This document shows, one piece after another, positions 55,661-62,924 of a DNA stretch of 64,000 nt. The stretch lies in the NCBI RefSeq assembly GCF_002252475.1, contig NZ_NNRK01000026.1, positions 310,001 to 374,000 of the forward strand, in the 5' to 3' direction. The number at the start of each line of letters is the position of its first letter. Positions within the stretch are counted from its first letter, which is position 1. Source of the stretch: Brucella rhizosphaerae. GTDB lineage: Bacteria; Pseudomonadota; Alphaproteobacteria; Rhizobiales; Rhizobiaceae. The position numbers and the translations under genes are program-made. The notes below the pieces were generated by a model, which was given only the letters and a program-made list of their open reading frames with translations, had not been told where the DNA came from and did no database searches.

Positions 55661-56503
55661 ATGACCATCCCTGCACGATCTTCAAGTCTTAATGTTTCCG
55701 GTAAGTTGCATCGCCGTCGCTTTGTGTTTCTCTCCGCGGCCCTGTTTGCAGGGTTGTTGTCGCCGGTTTCTCTTCATGCTGAAGACAAGAAGACGTTGCG
55801 AATTGCTCTTGCCACAAGCATCTCCAATCAAGCTGCCGAAGTGGCCGTTGCCGAGGCAAAAGAGCAGGGGTTAAATGTGGAGTTGGTGGAATTCAGCGAC
55901 TGGAACACGCCAAATACTGCTGTCGCGGATAAGACGGTCGATGCCAATCTCTTCCAGCATATTCCCTATTTGAATTATACTAACTCCAATACAGGCAATG
56001 GGTTGGTGCCAGTTGCGCCAGCTTTCAGCACGCCCTTCGGGCTTTACTCCAAAAAATATTCGAAGCTAGCGGATATACCTGATAATGCGCAGATCGCCTT
56101 CTCTGGAGATGTAATTAATACAGGGCGTTCTCTGCTTCTTTTGCAACAGGCAGGCTTTCTGGAACTCAAGCCGGGTTCAGGTCAACGCGCCAGCCTGGAG
56201 GATGTTGTGACCTGGAAAAAACCGCTTAAGATCGTACAGCTGGATGGACCACAAATTGCTCGATTGTTGGATGATGTGGATGCTGCTGCAACTTATCCAA
56301 CATTTGCCAAACTGGCCGGTCTGGAGGCATCATCGGGGCTGATTTTTGAAAATGAGCCGATTTATGCGTTTCAGTTCGTGACGCGTCCTGAGTTGCGTGA
56401 TGATCCCCGCCTGAAGCAGTTTATAGAGATTTATCAGAATTCGCCGGCAGTGAAAGCCAAGCTTCGCGAGCTCTATGGCGATATGGTTTCCTTCCCGCGT
56501 TAA
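55661..56503 (+). CDS. MetQ/NlpA family substrate-binding protein
   Basis: This periplasmic binding protein of 280 residues is of the D-methionine type. The N-terminal [21 protein letters not shown] resembles a twin-arginine signal, and no lipobox Cys is present, unlike typical MetQ lipoproteins. The mature region has [49 protein letters not shown] (in part) and [21 protein letters not shown], all MetQ-like. No metN or metI genes are adjacent. It is divergent from the SDR and shares the FNR-box region. Confidence 0.88.
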   Translation: MTIPARSSSLNVSGKLHRRRFVFLSAALFAGLLSPVSLHAEDKKTLRIALATSISNQAAEVAVAEAKEQGLNVELVEFSDWNTPNTAVADKTVDANLFQHIPYLNYTNSNTGNGLVPVAPAFSTPFGLYSKKYSKLADIPDNAQIAFSGDVINTGRSLLLLQQAGFLELKPGSGQRASLEDVVTWKKPLKIVQLDGPQIARLLDDVDAAATYPTFAKLAGLEASSGLIFENEPIYAFQFVTRPELRDDPRLKQFIEIYQNSPAVKAKLRELYGDMVSFPR

Positions 56504-56650
56504 GTGTGGGTGGGCGCCCACAACTATTGGATAAGGGAAGAGAACGAGAACGCGCGGATTTTTCATGGCTATTTTGCCAAATAGGCCATTGAAGCAGCGG
56601 CGTGGTTCAGCTAGAAACGGCTGGATTGAGGCGTTCAGCCTCCCGGCGAT

Positions 56651-56727
56651 GCACCCGTAGCTCAGCTGGATAGAGTGCTGCCCTCCGAAGGCAGAGGTCA
56701 CAGGTTCGAATCCTGTCGGGTGCGCCA
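56651..56727 (+). tRNA. tRNA-Arg (anticodon CCG)
   Basis: The acceptor GCACCCG pairs with CGGGTGC. The gene has D-loop GCTCAGCTGGATAGAGC, anticodon stem CTGCC/GGCAG around loop CTCCGAA, T arm CAGGTTCGAATCCTG and an encoded CCA. The anticodon CCG reads CGG. Confidence 0.97.
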
Positions 56728-56961
56728 TAAAATCAATGACTTACTACCTATTTCATGGTGATTTCTGGTTCAAATGAACTGGAATGGAAATTTGACGTAT
56801 CGCGTTGTGCGTTTGTCTCTAAAAGAATCGCACCAGTTCCAGCTAATCATTACTGCAATCTCGATATCCTGCGCTGTTATTCACTGATGGTGAGAGCTCG
56901 TGGGTTGTCTCCTTACAAGACTCACGATCTATTACGTTTAGTTAATACAGGAAAAATTGAT

Positions 56962-57348
56962 ATGGCTCAAAAAAGTGCAGTAGCGGCTCCAGCTATTATG
57001 GCTGTCGCAGGAGTAATACTCTTAATCAGTGGTTTTTATCTTCAGTTTAGCGCCTCGGGCGTTTCTTCGGCTGATCAGTTGCGCTGCGAGCAGAACGTAA
57101 AAAATCTCTACAAAGATAGCGTTGAAGCCCAAAAAACACTCATTTCATCATGCAATGAACCCGGCGTTGTTGCCATGATGGATGCGAAGGCAAATGGATC
57201 AGGTGCATCCGAAGCCGCAGCAGCAATTGCCTCAGCCAATCAGGCTGACGTTGGTTCAGGTGCGTTGGGTTATGGCCTCATCGGTGTTGGTGCTGCACTT
57301 TTGATTTCGGGGCTTTTTGGTTTGTCGCGCGCTAGAAAAAGCGTCTAA
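56962..57348 (+). CDS. Small membrane protein with two transmembrane helices
   Basis: ATG 56962 (128 residues, AGGAAAAAT ahead) is preferred over the long upstream frame from 56755, whose first 69 residues are not protein-like. One helix is near the N-terminus (APAIMAVAGVILLISGFYLQF) and one near the C-terminus (GYGLIGVGAALLISGLFGLS). The loop between them, about 70 residues, is probably periplasmic and has two Cys (RCEQNV, SSCNEP) and an Ala-rich helix. I recognise no family. It is one of three short envelope proteins just after tRNA-Arg. Confidence 0.65.
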   Translation: MAQKSAVAAPAIMAVAGVILLISGFYLQFSASGVSSADQLRCEQNVKNLYKDSVEAQKTLISSCNEPGVVAMMDAKANGSGASEAAAAIASANQADVGSGALGYGLIGVGAALLISGLFGLSRARKSV

Positions 57349-57491
57349 TACTGTTCAACAAATGCCAGCTGAACATAATGCTGGCATTTGTTGCTGATTT
57401 GTCTGGCTATCGCAGGTCTGTCGGCAAGAAGGTTTCCTGCCTTGATTTGAATGGGCTGTAAAATGGCGAAAATTTTATATGGGAGCTAAAT

Positions 57492-57935
57492 GTGCGTTTT
57501 TTCAGCAAGGCGACCATGACCAGCGTCATTGCTATTGCAATGATTTCTCCAGCCCTTGCGGATGCGAAAACGGATTCACTTCAACTCAGGAAGTCGATAG
57601 TTGAAGGACTATTTACCTATATCGAACTGGGGGAGAACTCTGACGGACGCTCAAAAGCTCTGGGTATTGCGATGGACGAGCAGGTAAAGGTACCTGTTGC
57701 CAATGCGCAGTCCGAGTGGCAGGAAATTGCGAAGAACAGTCCCGACCCAGCATCATATCAGACGTACAAGATGTGCGATACAGCAGCCAGTTCGCTTAAG
57801 AGTATCGTGGAAACCATCTCTGGTTACATTAACAGCGACAGCACAAAAGAGCCGGAATATGATGCCGCTCTGACCCAATTCGGAGCGGAACTTACCGAGT
57901 GCGAAAAGGCACTGGATGTGCAATTGACCTTCTGA
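57492..57935 (+). CDS. Small secreted hypothetical protein
   Basis: This 147-residue protein starts at GTG 57492 with GGGAG seven bases ahead. It has a signal peptide (KATMTSVIAIAMISPALADA). The mature part of about 123 residues is helical and acidic, with two Cys (YKMCDTAASS and TECEKALD) that could form one disulfide. No family is recognised. It is expressed in the same direction as the two-helix membrane protein and may be co-transcribed with it, 144 bases apart. Confidence 0.65.
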   Translation: MRFFSKATMTSVIAIAMISPALADAKTDSLQLRKSIVEGLFTYIELGENSDGRSKALGIAMDEQVKVPVANAQSEWQEIAKNSPDPASYQTYKMCDTAASSLKSIVETISGYINSDSTKEPEYDAALTQFGAELTECEKALDVQLTF

Positions 57936-57994
57936 TCAGTTTATATTGCTTATTGGTGGCGGCACTCAGAATGCGAACGTCGCCATTCAGAGAA

Positions 57995-58243
57995 TTACTT
58001 CAAATCAGCAAGAATATCGTCGTAGACCTTACAGGCGCTTTCAGCATCGGTTGTGAGCTGCGATTGCGCTCCAGATAGCTTCTGAGCTACTTTAGACGCC
58101 TTCTGAGGGTCCTTGGCTGCGAGTTCCTGCATCTTCGTGGAAAATTCTGTTGCCTTTGCGCTTACTTCTTCAGCAGTGCAAGCAAGTGAAGGCGAAGCAG
58201 CGGCCATTCCAACAGTGATTGCAAGAAGATATGCTTTTATTTT
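57995..58243 (-). pseudogene. Small secreted protein with disrupted start
   Basis: The readable frame encodes KIKAYLLAITVGMAAASPSL then a Cys and a 56-residue helical domain (EEVSAKATEFSTKMQELAAK). Only ATG 58207 lies in frame, and using it would cut the signal peptide in half. The full signal would follow from TTG 58248 if the A-run after it had four A rather than five. That one-base shift removes the start. This may be a recent frameshift, a slippage site or a sequencing error. The mature protein resembles other small Ala/Lys-rich helical secreted proteins. Confidence 0.45.
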
Positions 58244-58546
58244 TCAATTCTCGTGAATAGTCAAAGTTATATTAGAAAATCCGGTATAACTGTCTGAATA
58301 TAAGAGAGAAATTACCTGTAAATCACTTAGTGTGTGCAGATTTAATGATACTACCGCGATTATACATTCGAGTGAAATTTTTGCCGCGTTGAGCTTATTT
58401 AAGCACCTCAGCATTGCTATTAATTAGAGTAGATCTAAAAATATCAAAATAATTGTCCATACTCGGCTATTCAGGTTTGTTTCGATTTTATTATTTGTCT
58501 TTTGCGCTTATTGAGCACCTATTAATTAAGCGTATGAGGAGATGAT
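58244..58546. other. AT-rich intergenic region upstream of the SPFH gene
   Basis: These 303 bases are much AT-richer than their neighbours and hold no gene. They contain an imperfect direct repeat: GCTTATTTAAGCACCT with CTATTAATTA at 58393-58428, and GCTTATTGAGCACCT with CTATTAATTA at 58506-58529. The second copy is close to the ribosome site (GAGGAG) of the next gene. Confidence 0.5.
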
Positions 58547-59434
58547 ATGCGTCATATTCCAACGGCTATTGCCGGTTTTATTGGCTTAGCCATTTTGAGT
58601 GTCATTCTGGGGTCCTGGTATACTGTTGATGAAGGCGAGCGCGGTGTTATTCTCCGCTACGGCGCAGTTGCCGGTGTCGCACAGCCGGGACTTGGTTTCA
58701 AAATCCCATTGATTGATTCAGTAGTCCGGGTTTCGGTGCAGTCAAAGGCTGCAATTTATAATGGTATGGAGGCCTATAGCCGGGATCAACAGCCTGCCAC
58801 CATGAACCTGTCGGTTAATTACCGTATTCCGCCAGATCGTGTGGAAGAGGTCTATGCCACCTATGGCGGCGAAGATGGGCTTCTGTCGCGTCTGGTCGAA
58901 CGCCGGGTGTTTGAAGAAAGCAAAACCGTTTTCGGTCGATTTGCTGCGATGACAGCTATTCAGGAACGTGGCCGTCTCAATCAGGAAATTGCAGACGCAA
59001 TCCAGAAAAGCGTAAGCGGTCCCGTCATTATCGACAGCGTACAGATCGAAAACATTGATTTTTCTGATGCTTATGAAGCAAGCATCGAACAGCGTATGCT
59101 GGCCGAAGTGGAAGTTCAGCGACTTCGTCAGAATGCCGAACGGGAAAAAGTACAGGCGGAAATCACCGTTACGCAGGCCAACGCTCAGGCAGATGCGCGC
59201 CGTGCCGATGCGCAGGCGCAAGCGGATTCCGTGCGTTTGCAGGCGCAAGCTGATGCAGAAGCCATTCGCCTGAAGGGTGATGCAGAGGCTCAGGCCATCA
59301 AGGCGCGTGGTGACGCGTTGCGGGATAATCCGGGGCTGGTCTCGCTTACGCAGGCCGAACGGTGGAATGGCCAGTTACCGACGACCATGCTGCCAAACGG
59401 CGCAGTTCCTATGCTGAATATCACGCAGGAATAA
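58547..59434 (+). CDS. Prohibitin/SPFH-domain membrane protein
   Basis: SPFH proteins form ring-like membrane scaffolds and often regulate proteases or membrane domains. The 295 residues begin with one membrane helix (IPTAIAGFIGLAILSVILGSW), then the SPFH domain (VDEGERGVILRYGAVAGVAQPGLGFKIPLID, in part). A long Ala/Gln/Arg-rich coiled coil spans about residues 185-265 (QADARRADAQAQADSVRLQA), before a short hydrophobic tail. The single gene without an HflK partner points to a prohibitin-like rather than HflC protein. GAGGAG precedes ATG 58547. Confidence 0.92.
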   Translation: MRHIPTAIAGFIGLAILSVILGSWYTVDEGERGVILRYGAVAGVAQPGLGFKIPLIDSVVRVSVQSKAAIYNGMEAYSRDQQPATMNLSVNYRIPPDRVEEVYATYGGEDGLLSRLVERRVFEESKTVFGRFAAMTAIQERGRLNQEIADAIQKSVSGPVIIDSVQIENIDFSDAYEASIEQRMLAEVEVQRLRQNAEREKVQAEITVTQANAQADARRADAQAQADSVRLQAQADAEAIRLKGDAEAQAIKARGDALRDNPGLVSLTQAERWNGQLPTTMLPNGAVPMLNITQE

Positions 59435-59600
59435 TTTCGGCTTTTGATATGTTGGCGGGTCATAAGGCCCGCCATATTCCTTGGCAAAGACCAAGGAAAA
59501 TACGCGAAGCGAAAGCTTCTCGTTAAAAAAAATCAACAAGGTATATGATTGATTATAAACGAAACTTTGTTTCGGAACATTCCTCTTTTGTAGAGAGGAA

Positions 59601-59677
59601 TGGCGCGAGTGACGGGGCTCGAACCCGCGACCTCCGGCGTGACAGGCCGGCACTCTAACCAACTGAGCTACACCCGC
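59601..59677 (-). tRNA. tRNA-Asp (anticodon GUC)
   Basis: On the minus strand the acceptor GCGGGTG pairs with CACTCGC. The gene has D-loop GCTCAGTTGGTTAGAG, anticodon stem CCGGC/GCCGG around loop CTGTCAC, T arm CGGGTTCGAGCCCCG and an encoded CCA. The anticodon is GTC. Confidence 0.97.
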
Positions 59678-59914
59678 GCATTGTTCTGATGTTTTTCAAT
59701 CAGGAACGCTGCTCATGTATGCGGGAAGTGGAGCAGCGTCAATCGTTTCTATGCGTAAGACCATAAAAAAATTCGGATAATTCTAATTTAGGTCCACATT
59801 TGTGGAAAACATCTGAAATCCGACGGTTTTGAACGCAGGTAAATGTCTGTTCGCACATAATTTTGGAGAAAAGCGGCGCCACAAAAATCTGCGCCGCTTG
59901 AATTAGATTCGCCG

Positions 59915-60154
59915 CTACCTGATGGATTCGCCTGTTTTCGGATCGATCTTGATTTCGACCTTTGCACCATTTTTCATGAAATATTCGATTTCATAGTAGC
60001 CGCGATCATTCCAGTCGACTTCGTCGATGTATTGAACGTCTGCCGTTTGCTCGATTTTGGCGATAATTTCGGAGAGTTTGGCACCTTCTGGAGCGGCGGC
60101 GAACGCGCCAACAGACGTTGCGGTTAAAAGAATGGCTGCGAGCACGGTACGCAT
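59915..60154 (-). CDS. PepSY-domain secreted protein
   Basis: This is a 79-residue protein from ATG 60154 with GGGAG seven bases ahead. A signal peptide (RTVLAAILLTATSVGAFAA) is followed by one PepSY domain (KLSEIIAKIEQT, VQYIDEVDWNDRGYYEIEYF, KVEIKIDPKTGESI). PepSY domains are small periplasmic modules thought to modulate peptidases or bind other proteins. This stand-alone form is common in Rhizobiales. There is no clear partner gene. Confidence 0.88.
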   Translation of the reverse strand: MRTVLAAILLTATSVGAFAAAPEGAKLSEIIAKIEQTADVQYIDEVDWNDRGYYEIEYFMKNGAKVEIKIDPKTGESIR

Positions 60155-60234
60155 GAAGAACTCCCTTTGATTGATACAGTTTCTAGGTAAGGCCGGAAAC
60201 GCATATATCAAGGCGCTGTTTCGCTAAGGGTCGC

Positions 60235-60321
60235 TTATTGCCACGCGCCAAAGTGTGTCTGCAAAAAGCAGCCAAACACAAGGAAGGCCAATATGGCCAA
60301 GGCGAACAAAAGTATCTTCAT
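60235..60321 (-). CDS. Very small putative membrane peptide (28 aa)
   Basis: ATG 60321 opens a 28-codon frame ending at TAA 60235-60237. Almost all residues are hydrophobic (KILLFALAILAFLVFGC then FLQ), with a polar tail THFGAWQ. It could be a single-helix membrane peptide. The ribosome site is weak, so it may be chance. Confidence 0.3.
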   Translation of the reverse strand: MKILLFALAILAFLVFGCFLQTHFGAWQ

Positions 60322-60341
60322 TCTATGATCATCGAGATTGT

Positions 60342-60376
60342 GCAGATCACATACAAGAAAACTGTATGTGATCTGC
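60342..60376. repeat. 13-bp perfect inverted repeat
   Basis: GCAGATCACATAC (60342-60354) and GTATGTGATCTGC (60364-60376) are perfect complements with a 9-base A-rich spacer. They lie 22-57 bases beyond the DoxX stop. There is no T-run on either side for a normal terminator. It may be a 3' stability hairpin, a regulator site or a remnant of a mobile repeat. Confidence 0.6.
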
Positions 60377-60398
60377 GTCTGTCAGATCAAAAGGCGTT

Positions 60399-60785
60399 CT
60401 AACGATTACGATTGTCGACGGAAAAGGCTCCGGCGCCGGTCGCTACCAGTGTCAGGAAGACGAAGCAGAAGAGAATGGATGCGTCACCGCCATTGGCGAC
60501 AGGGAAGAAGCTCTTCGGGAAGTGAGCCATGAAGTAAGCAAAGGCCATATGGCCTGAAAGGATGAAGGCAACCGGACGTGTGAACCAGCCCAGGAAAATC
60601 AACGCGCCACCCACGATTTCCAGCAGAGCCGATGCAAGCTGAATAGCAGACAGGCTATCAGGGCCTGCGATTGGGAAGCTGAACGCCTTCTGTGTGCCGT
60701 GCTCGAAATAGAGCAGCGCAGTCACGATACGCAGGATGCCAATGGCATAGGGTTGATACTTATTGAGCGAGCTAGGTTCCGCCAT
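60399..60785 (-). CDS. DoxX family membrane protein
   Basis: ATG 60785 gives 128 residues with GGAGAC ahead; TTG 60797 would add four. It has four membrane helices and the family signature YFEHGTQKAFSFP near the N-terminus, then LLEIVGGALIFLGWFTRPVAFILSG (in part). DoxX proteins are small quinone- or redox-linked membrane proteins; some take part in thiosulfate oxidation or oxidative stress defence. The gene appears monocistronic. Confidence 0.92.
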   Translation of the reverse strand: MAEPSSLNKYQPYAIGILRIVTALLYFEHGTQKAFSFPIAGPDSLSAIQLASALLEIVGGALIFLGWFTRPVAFILSGHMAFAYFMAHFPKSFFPVANGGDASILFCFVFLTLVATGAGAFSVDNRNR

Positions 60786-60885
60786 CAGTGTCTCCAAATA
60801 TGAGTTTTCTATTCAACAAACTCATGAAGCCAAAGATGCCGAGAAAATGCAAGCAATTGCTAACTTAAATTGATCGTGATGCGCT

Positions 60886-61185
60886 CTATCGGCAGCGCGA
60901 TTGACTGAGCTTTACCTCGAATTGGCGCGGTCCCACCATTCCGCCTTTCATAGGCTTGGAGACAATGGTCGCTCTGAGGGAGCAAGGGCCTGCAATGACC
61001 TGATACTGATCTTGCTTTTGGTAGATGACCTTGCTTATGGGGTGCTGAGTTAATGCGGCGGCAGCAGCCTCAATAACGGCGTTGAGCTCTTTCGCGCGTT
61101 GGTAGTTCGGCGCAAGCGCTGCATGTGAACTGGTGGCGATGAGAAGCAGGGAGAGGGTGCTGAGAGCCAACGCCTGTCGCGCCAT
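60886..61185 (-). CDS. Small secreted hypothetical protein
   Basis: ATG 61185 (99 residues, GGAG ahead) is chosen; the open frame upstream runs through tRNA-Gly and is artefactual. The signal peptide is RQALALSTLSLLLIATSSHAA. The mature domain of about 75 residues has YQRAKELNAVIEAAAAALTQ, then strands with two Cys (AGPCSLRATI and QSRCR at the C-terminus), which may form a disulfide. No family is recognised. Confidence 0.7.
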   Translation of the reverse strand: MARQALALSTLSLLLIATSSHAALAPNYQRAKELNAVIEAAAAALTQHPISKVIYQKQDQYQVIAGPCSLRATIVSKPMKGGMVGPRQFEVKLSQSRCR

Positions 61186-61218
61186 AATGATCTCCGTCTG
61201 TGTCGTACTCAAAAACAA

Positions 61219-61292
61219 TGGAGCGGGTAGCGGGAATCGAACCCGCGCATTCAGCTTGGGAAGCTGACAGGCTACCATTACATCATACCCGC
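61219..61292 (-). tRNA. tRNA-Gly (anticodon CCC)
   Basis: On the minus strand the acceptor GCGGGTA pairs with TACCCGC, with discriminator T and an encoded CCA. The gene has D-arm ATGTAATGGTAGC, anticodon stem TCAGC/GCTGA around loop TTCCCAA, and T arm GCGGGTTCGATTCCCGC. Anticodon CCC reads GGG. Confidence 0.96.
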
Positions 61293-61582
61293 CCGGTATT
61301 GCTCTATCGTAGCAAGACATGCTGCTTCACGCCAGTGTCGGTTGTGACATGTATTCCGAAAAAATGTGGTGCTGTTTCGGGGCAGGATGAATGCCGGTTT
61401 TATGCCCTCCGATCAAAAGCCTTCTTGTCAGAATTACCGGCATTTCGCTCCCAAGTTCATTGACGTCCGGTTCAATCATTAAAGGGCGTAAGAAGATTTC
61501 ATTACGCTTCCCATTGATATCCGTGAATCCGTCGCCATTTGCGATACTCAATATTTCAAACGAGAATTCCCAGCAGGTACCA

Positions 61583-62470
61583 ATGGCCAAGTCCCCCAAG
61601 CGCCGAGCATTGCTGATCGTCAATCCGAATGCCCGCAATGGCAAAGGGTTCAATGCCGACATGCGTGGGATATTGGAGCACGGCGGCATTTCCCTCCTTG
61701 AGAAGACGGCGCAGGGGGACGAAACCATTTCTGACGTCATCCGCGCCAACAGTGGCGTAGATCTGGTAATTGTCGGCGGTGGCGATGGTACATTGAATGC
61801 GGCCGCACCGGGGCTCGTCGAAACGAAGGTGCCATTGGCAATATTGCCGCTCGGTACGGCAAACGATTTTGCCCGCACAATCGGTATTCCTGCCGATCCG
61901 ACACAGGCAACGCGGCAGCTGCTGACATATGAGCAGCATCCTATCGATCTGGGTGAAGTGAACGGCCATCTTTATTTTAATGTGGCCAGCATTGGCTTTA
62001 GTGCTGAACTCGCACAGAAACTCAGCGCAGAAGCCAAAAAGAAGTGGGGCAAACTGGGCTACGCCATCGCGGCAGGCCGCATTCTGATGCGTTCGGAATT
62101 GTTTACAGCCTATCTCGAACATGATGGCATTACGGAACAGATAAAGACACTTCAGGTCTCGGTTGGAAATGGTAAGTTTTACGGTGGCGGTATGGCCGTT
62201 GAAAAAGATGCCGCCATCGATGACGGCAAGCTCGATTTTTACAGCCTCGAAGTCGACCATTGGTGGAAACTGTTGCGTTTGCTGCCTAGTCTGCGCCAGG
62301 GAACGCAATCGAAATGGGACGATGTTCGTGCATTTCCCACGACAGAAGTTGTTATTCGCACGAAGAAGCCGCGGCCTGTAAATACTGACGGTGAGTTGTC
62401 AACCTGGACACCAGCCCATTTTCGCCTCCACCGGGAAGTTATCAGTACTTACCGGCCATCCTCATATTAA
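61583..62470 (+). CDS. Lipid kinase of the diacylglycerol kinase/YegS family
   Basis: ATG 61583 (295 residues) is preferred, as the frame upstream from 61391 reads unlike protein and starts by tRNA-Gly. The catalytic domain has LLIVNPNARNGKG at the start and the nucleotide loop VIVGGGDGTLNAAAPGL, then LAILPLGTANDFAR. The second domain has YFNVASIGFSAELAQ and GNGKFYGGGMAVEKDAAIDDG. Family members phosphorylate diacylglycerol, phosphatidylglycerol or sphingosine, and the substrate here is unknown. Confidence 0.92.
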   Translation: MAKSPKRRALLIVNPNARNGKGFNADMRGILEHGGISLLEKTAQGDETISDVIRANSGVDLVIVGGGDGTLNAAAPGLVETKVPLAILPLGTANDFARTIGIPADPTQATRQLLTYEQHPIDLGEVNGHLYFNVASIGFSAELAQKLSAEAKKKWGKLGYAIAAGRILMRSELFTAYLEHDGITEQIKTLQVSVGNGKFYGGGMAVEKDAAIDDGKLDFYSLEVDHWWKLLRLLPSLRQGTQSKWDDVRAFPTTEVVIRTKKPRPVNTDGELSTWTPAHFRLHREVISTYRPSSY

Positions 62471-62487
62471 TATCAGACATAAAAAAT

Positions 62488-62511
62488 GGCCCGCTCTTAA
62501 GAGAACGGGCC
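62488..62511. terminator. Intrinsic terminator after the lipid kinase gene
   Basis: GGCCCG-CTCTT-AAGAG-A-CGGGCC is a near-perfect stem with an A-run before it. The T-run on the + strand is weak. The A-run gives six T on the minus strand, so it suits leftward transcription (small gene at 62593) best. Confidence 0.6.
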
Positions 62512-62592
62512 CAATTCATGACGTTAGGTGACTTGGCTCGGAGGTCATAGGAGCCGTAGATGAAACGGGCGAGGCGCCCAATCGTTCCATCA

Positions 62593-62670
62593 TCAGAAGA
62601 AAAAGTACCAGATAAACAGAACAGCGATGAATGGCACACCGAGAAGCCAAAGGATTAGTGCACGGAACAT
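62593..62670 (-). CDS. Very small membrane protein (25 aa)
   Basis: ATG 62670 begins a 25-codon frame ending at TGA 62593-62595. The ribosome site GAAGGAGAG sits at ideal spacing. The product is almost wholly hydrophobic, starting MFRALILWLLGVPF and ending in YFFF, and would span the membrane once. It has its own terminator-like hairpin downstream at 62488-62511. The strong ribosome site, hydrophobic composition and isolation make it a believable gene despite its size. Function unknown. Confidence 0.65.
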   Translation of the reverse strand: MFRALILWLLGVPFIAVLFIWYFFF

Positions 62671-62924
62671 ATTGTCTCTCCTTCATGTTGTAATTTCAAC
62701 GATCTGGCGGGAAATTGGTTCCCATATGAGGTTATGTTTGCAACTGCTTCAGCCGACTCATTTTAGTGGATTTGCGAAAACTTTAATGATCCGTCAATAA
62801 TTCAGTGACATCAATAATTTCTAAAAGATACGATCGGTCTTACGGTCATAGTCAGTGTATTGCGAGCGTGTGGCGTATGAGTTCAACCGGGTGGCGAAAC
62901 CGTGCTAAGAATACAGAGCTATCG

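Noticed and set aside
56330-56728. A leftward frame that reads through tRNA-Arg ([14 protein letters not shown]...)
   Set aside because: This peptide is a well-known artefact of translating tRNA complement. The same applies to frames over tRNA-Asp (59375-59662) and tRNA-Gly (61200-61463).
60866-60879. TTGATCGTGATGCG near 60870 as a second FNR box
   Set aside because: Only the left half matches; the right half ATCAA is missing.
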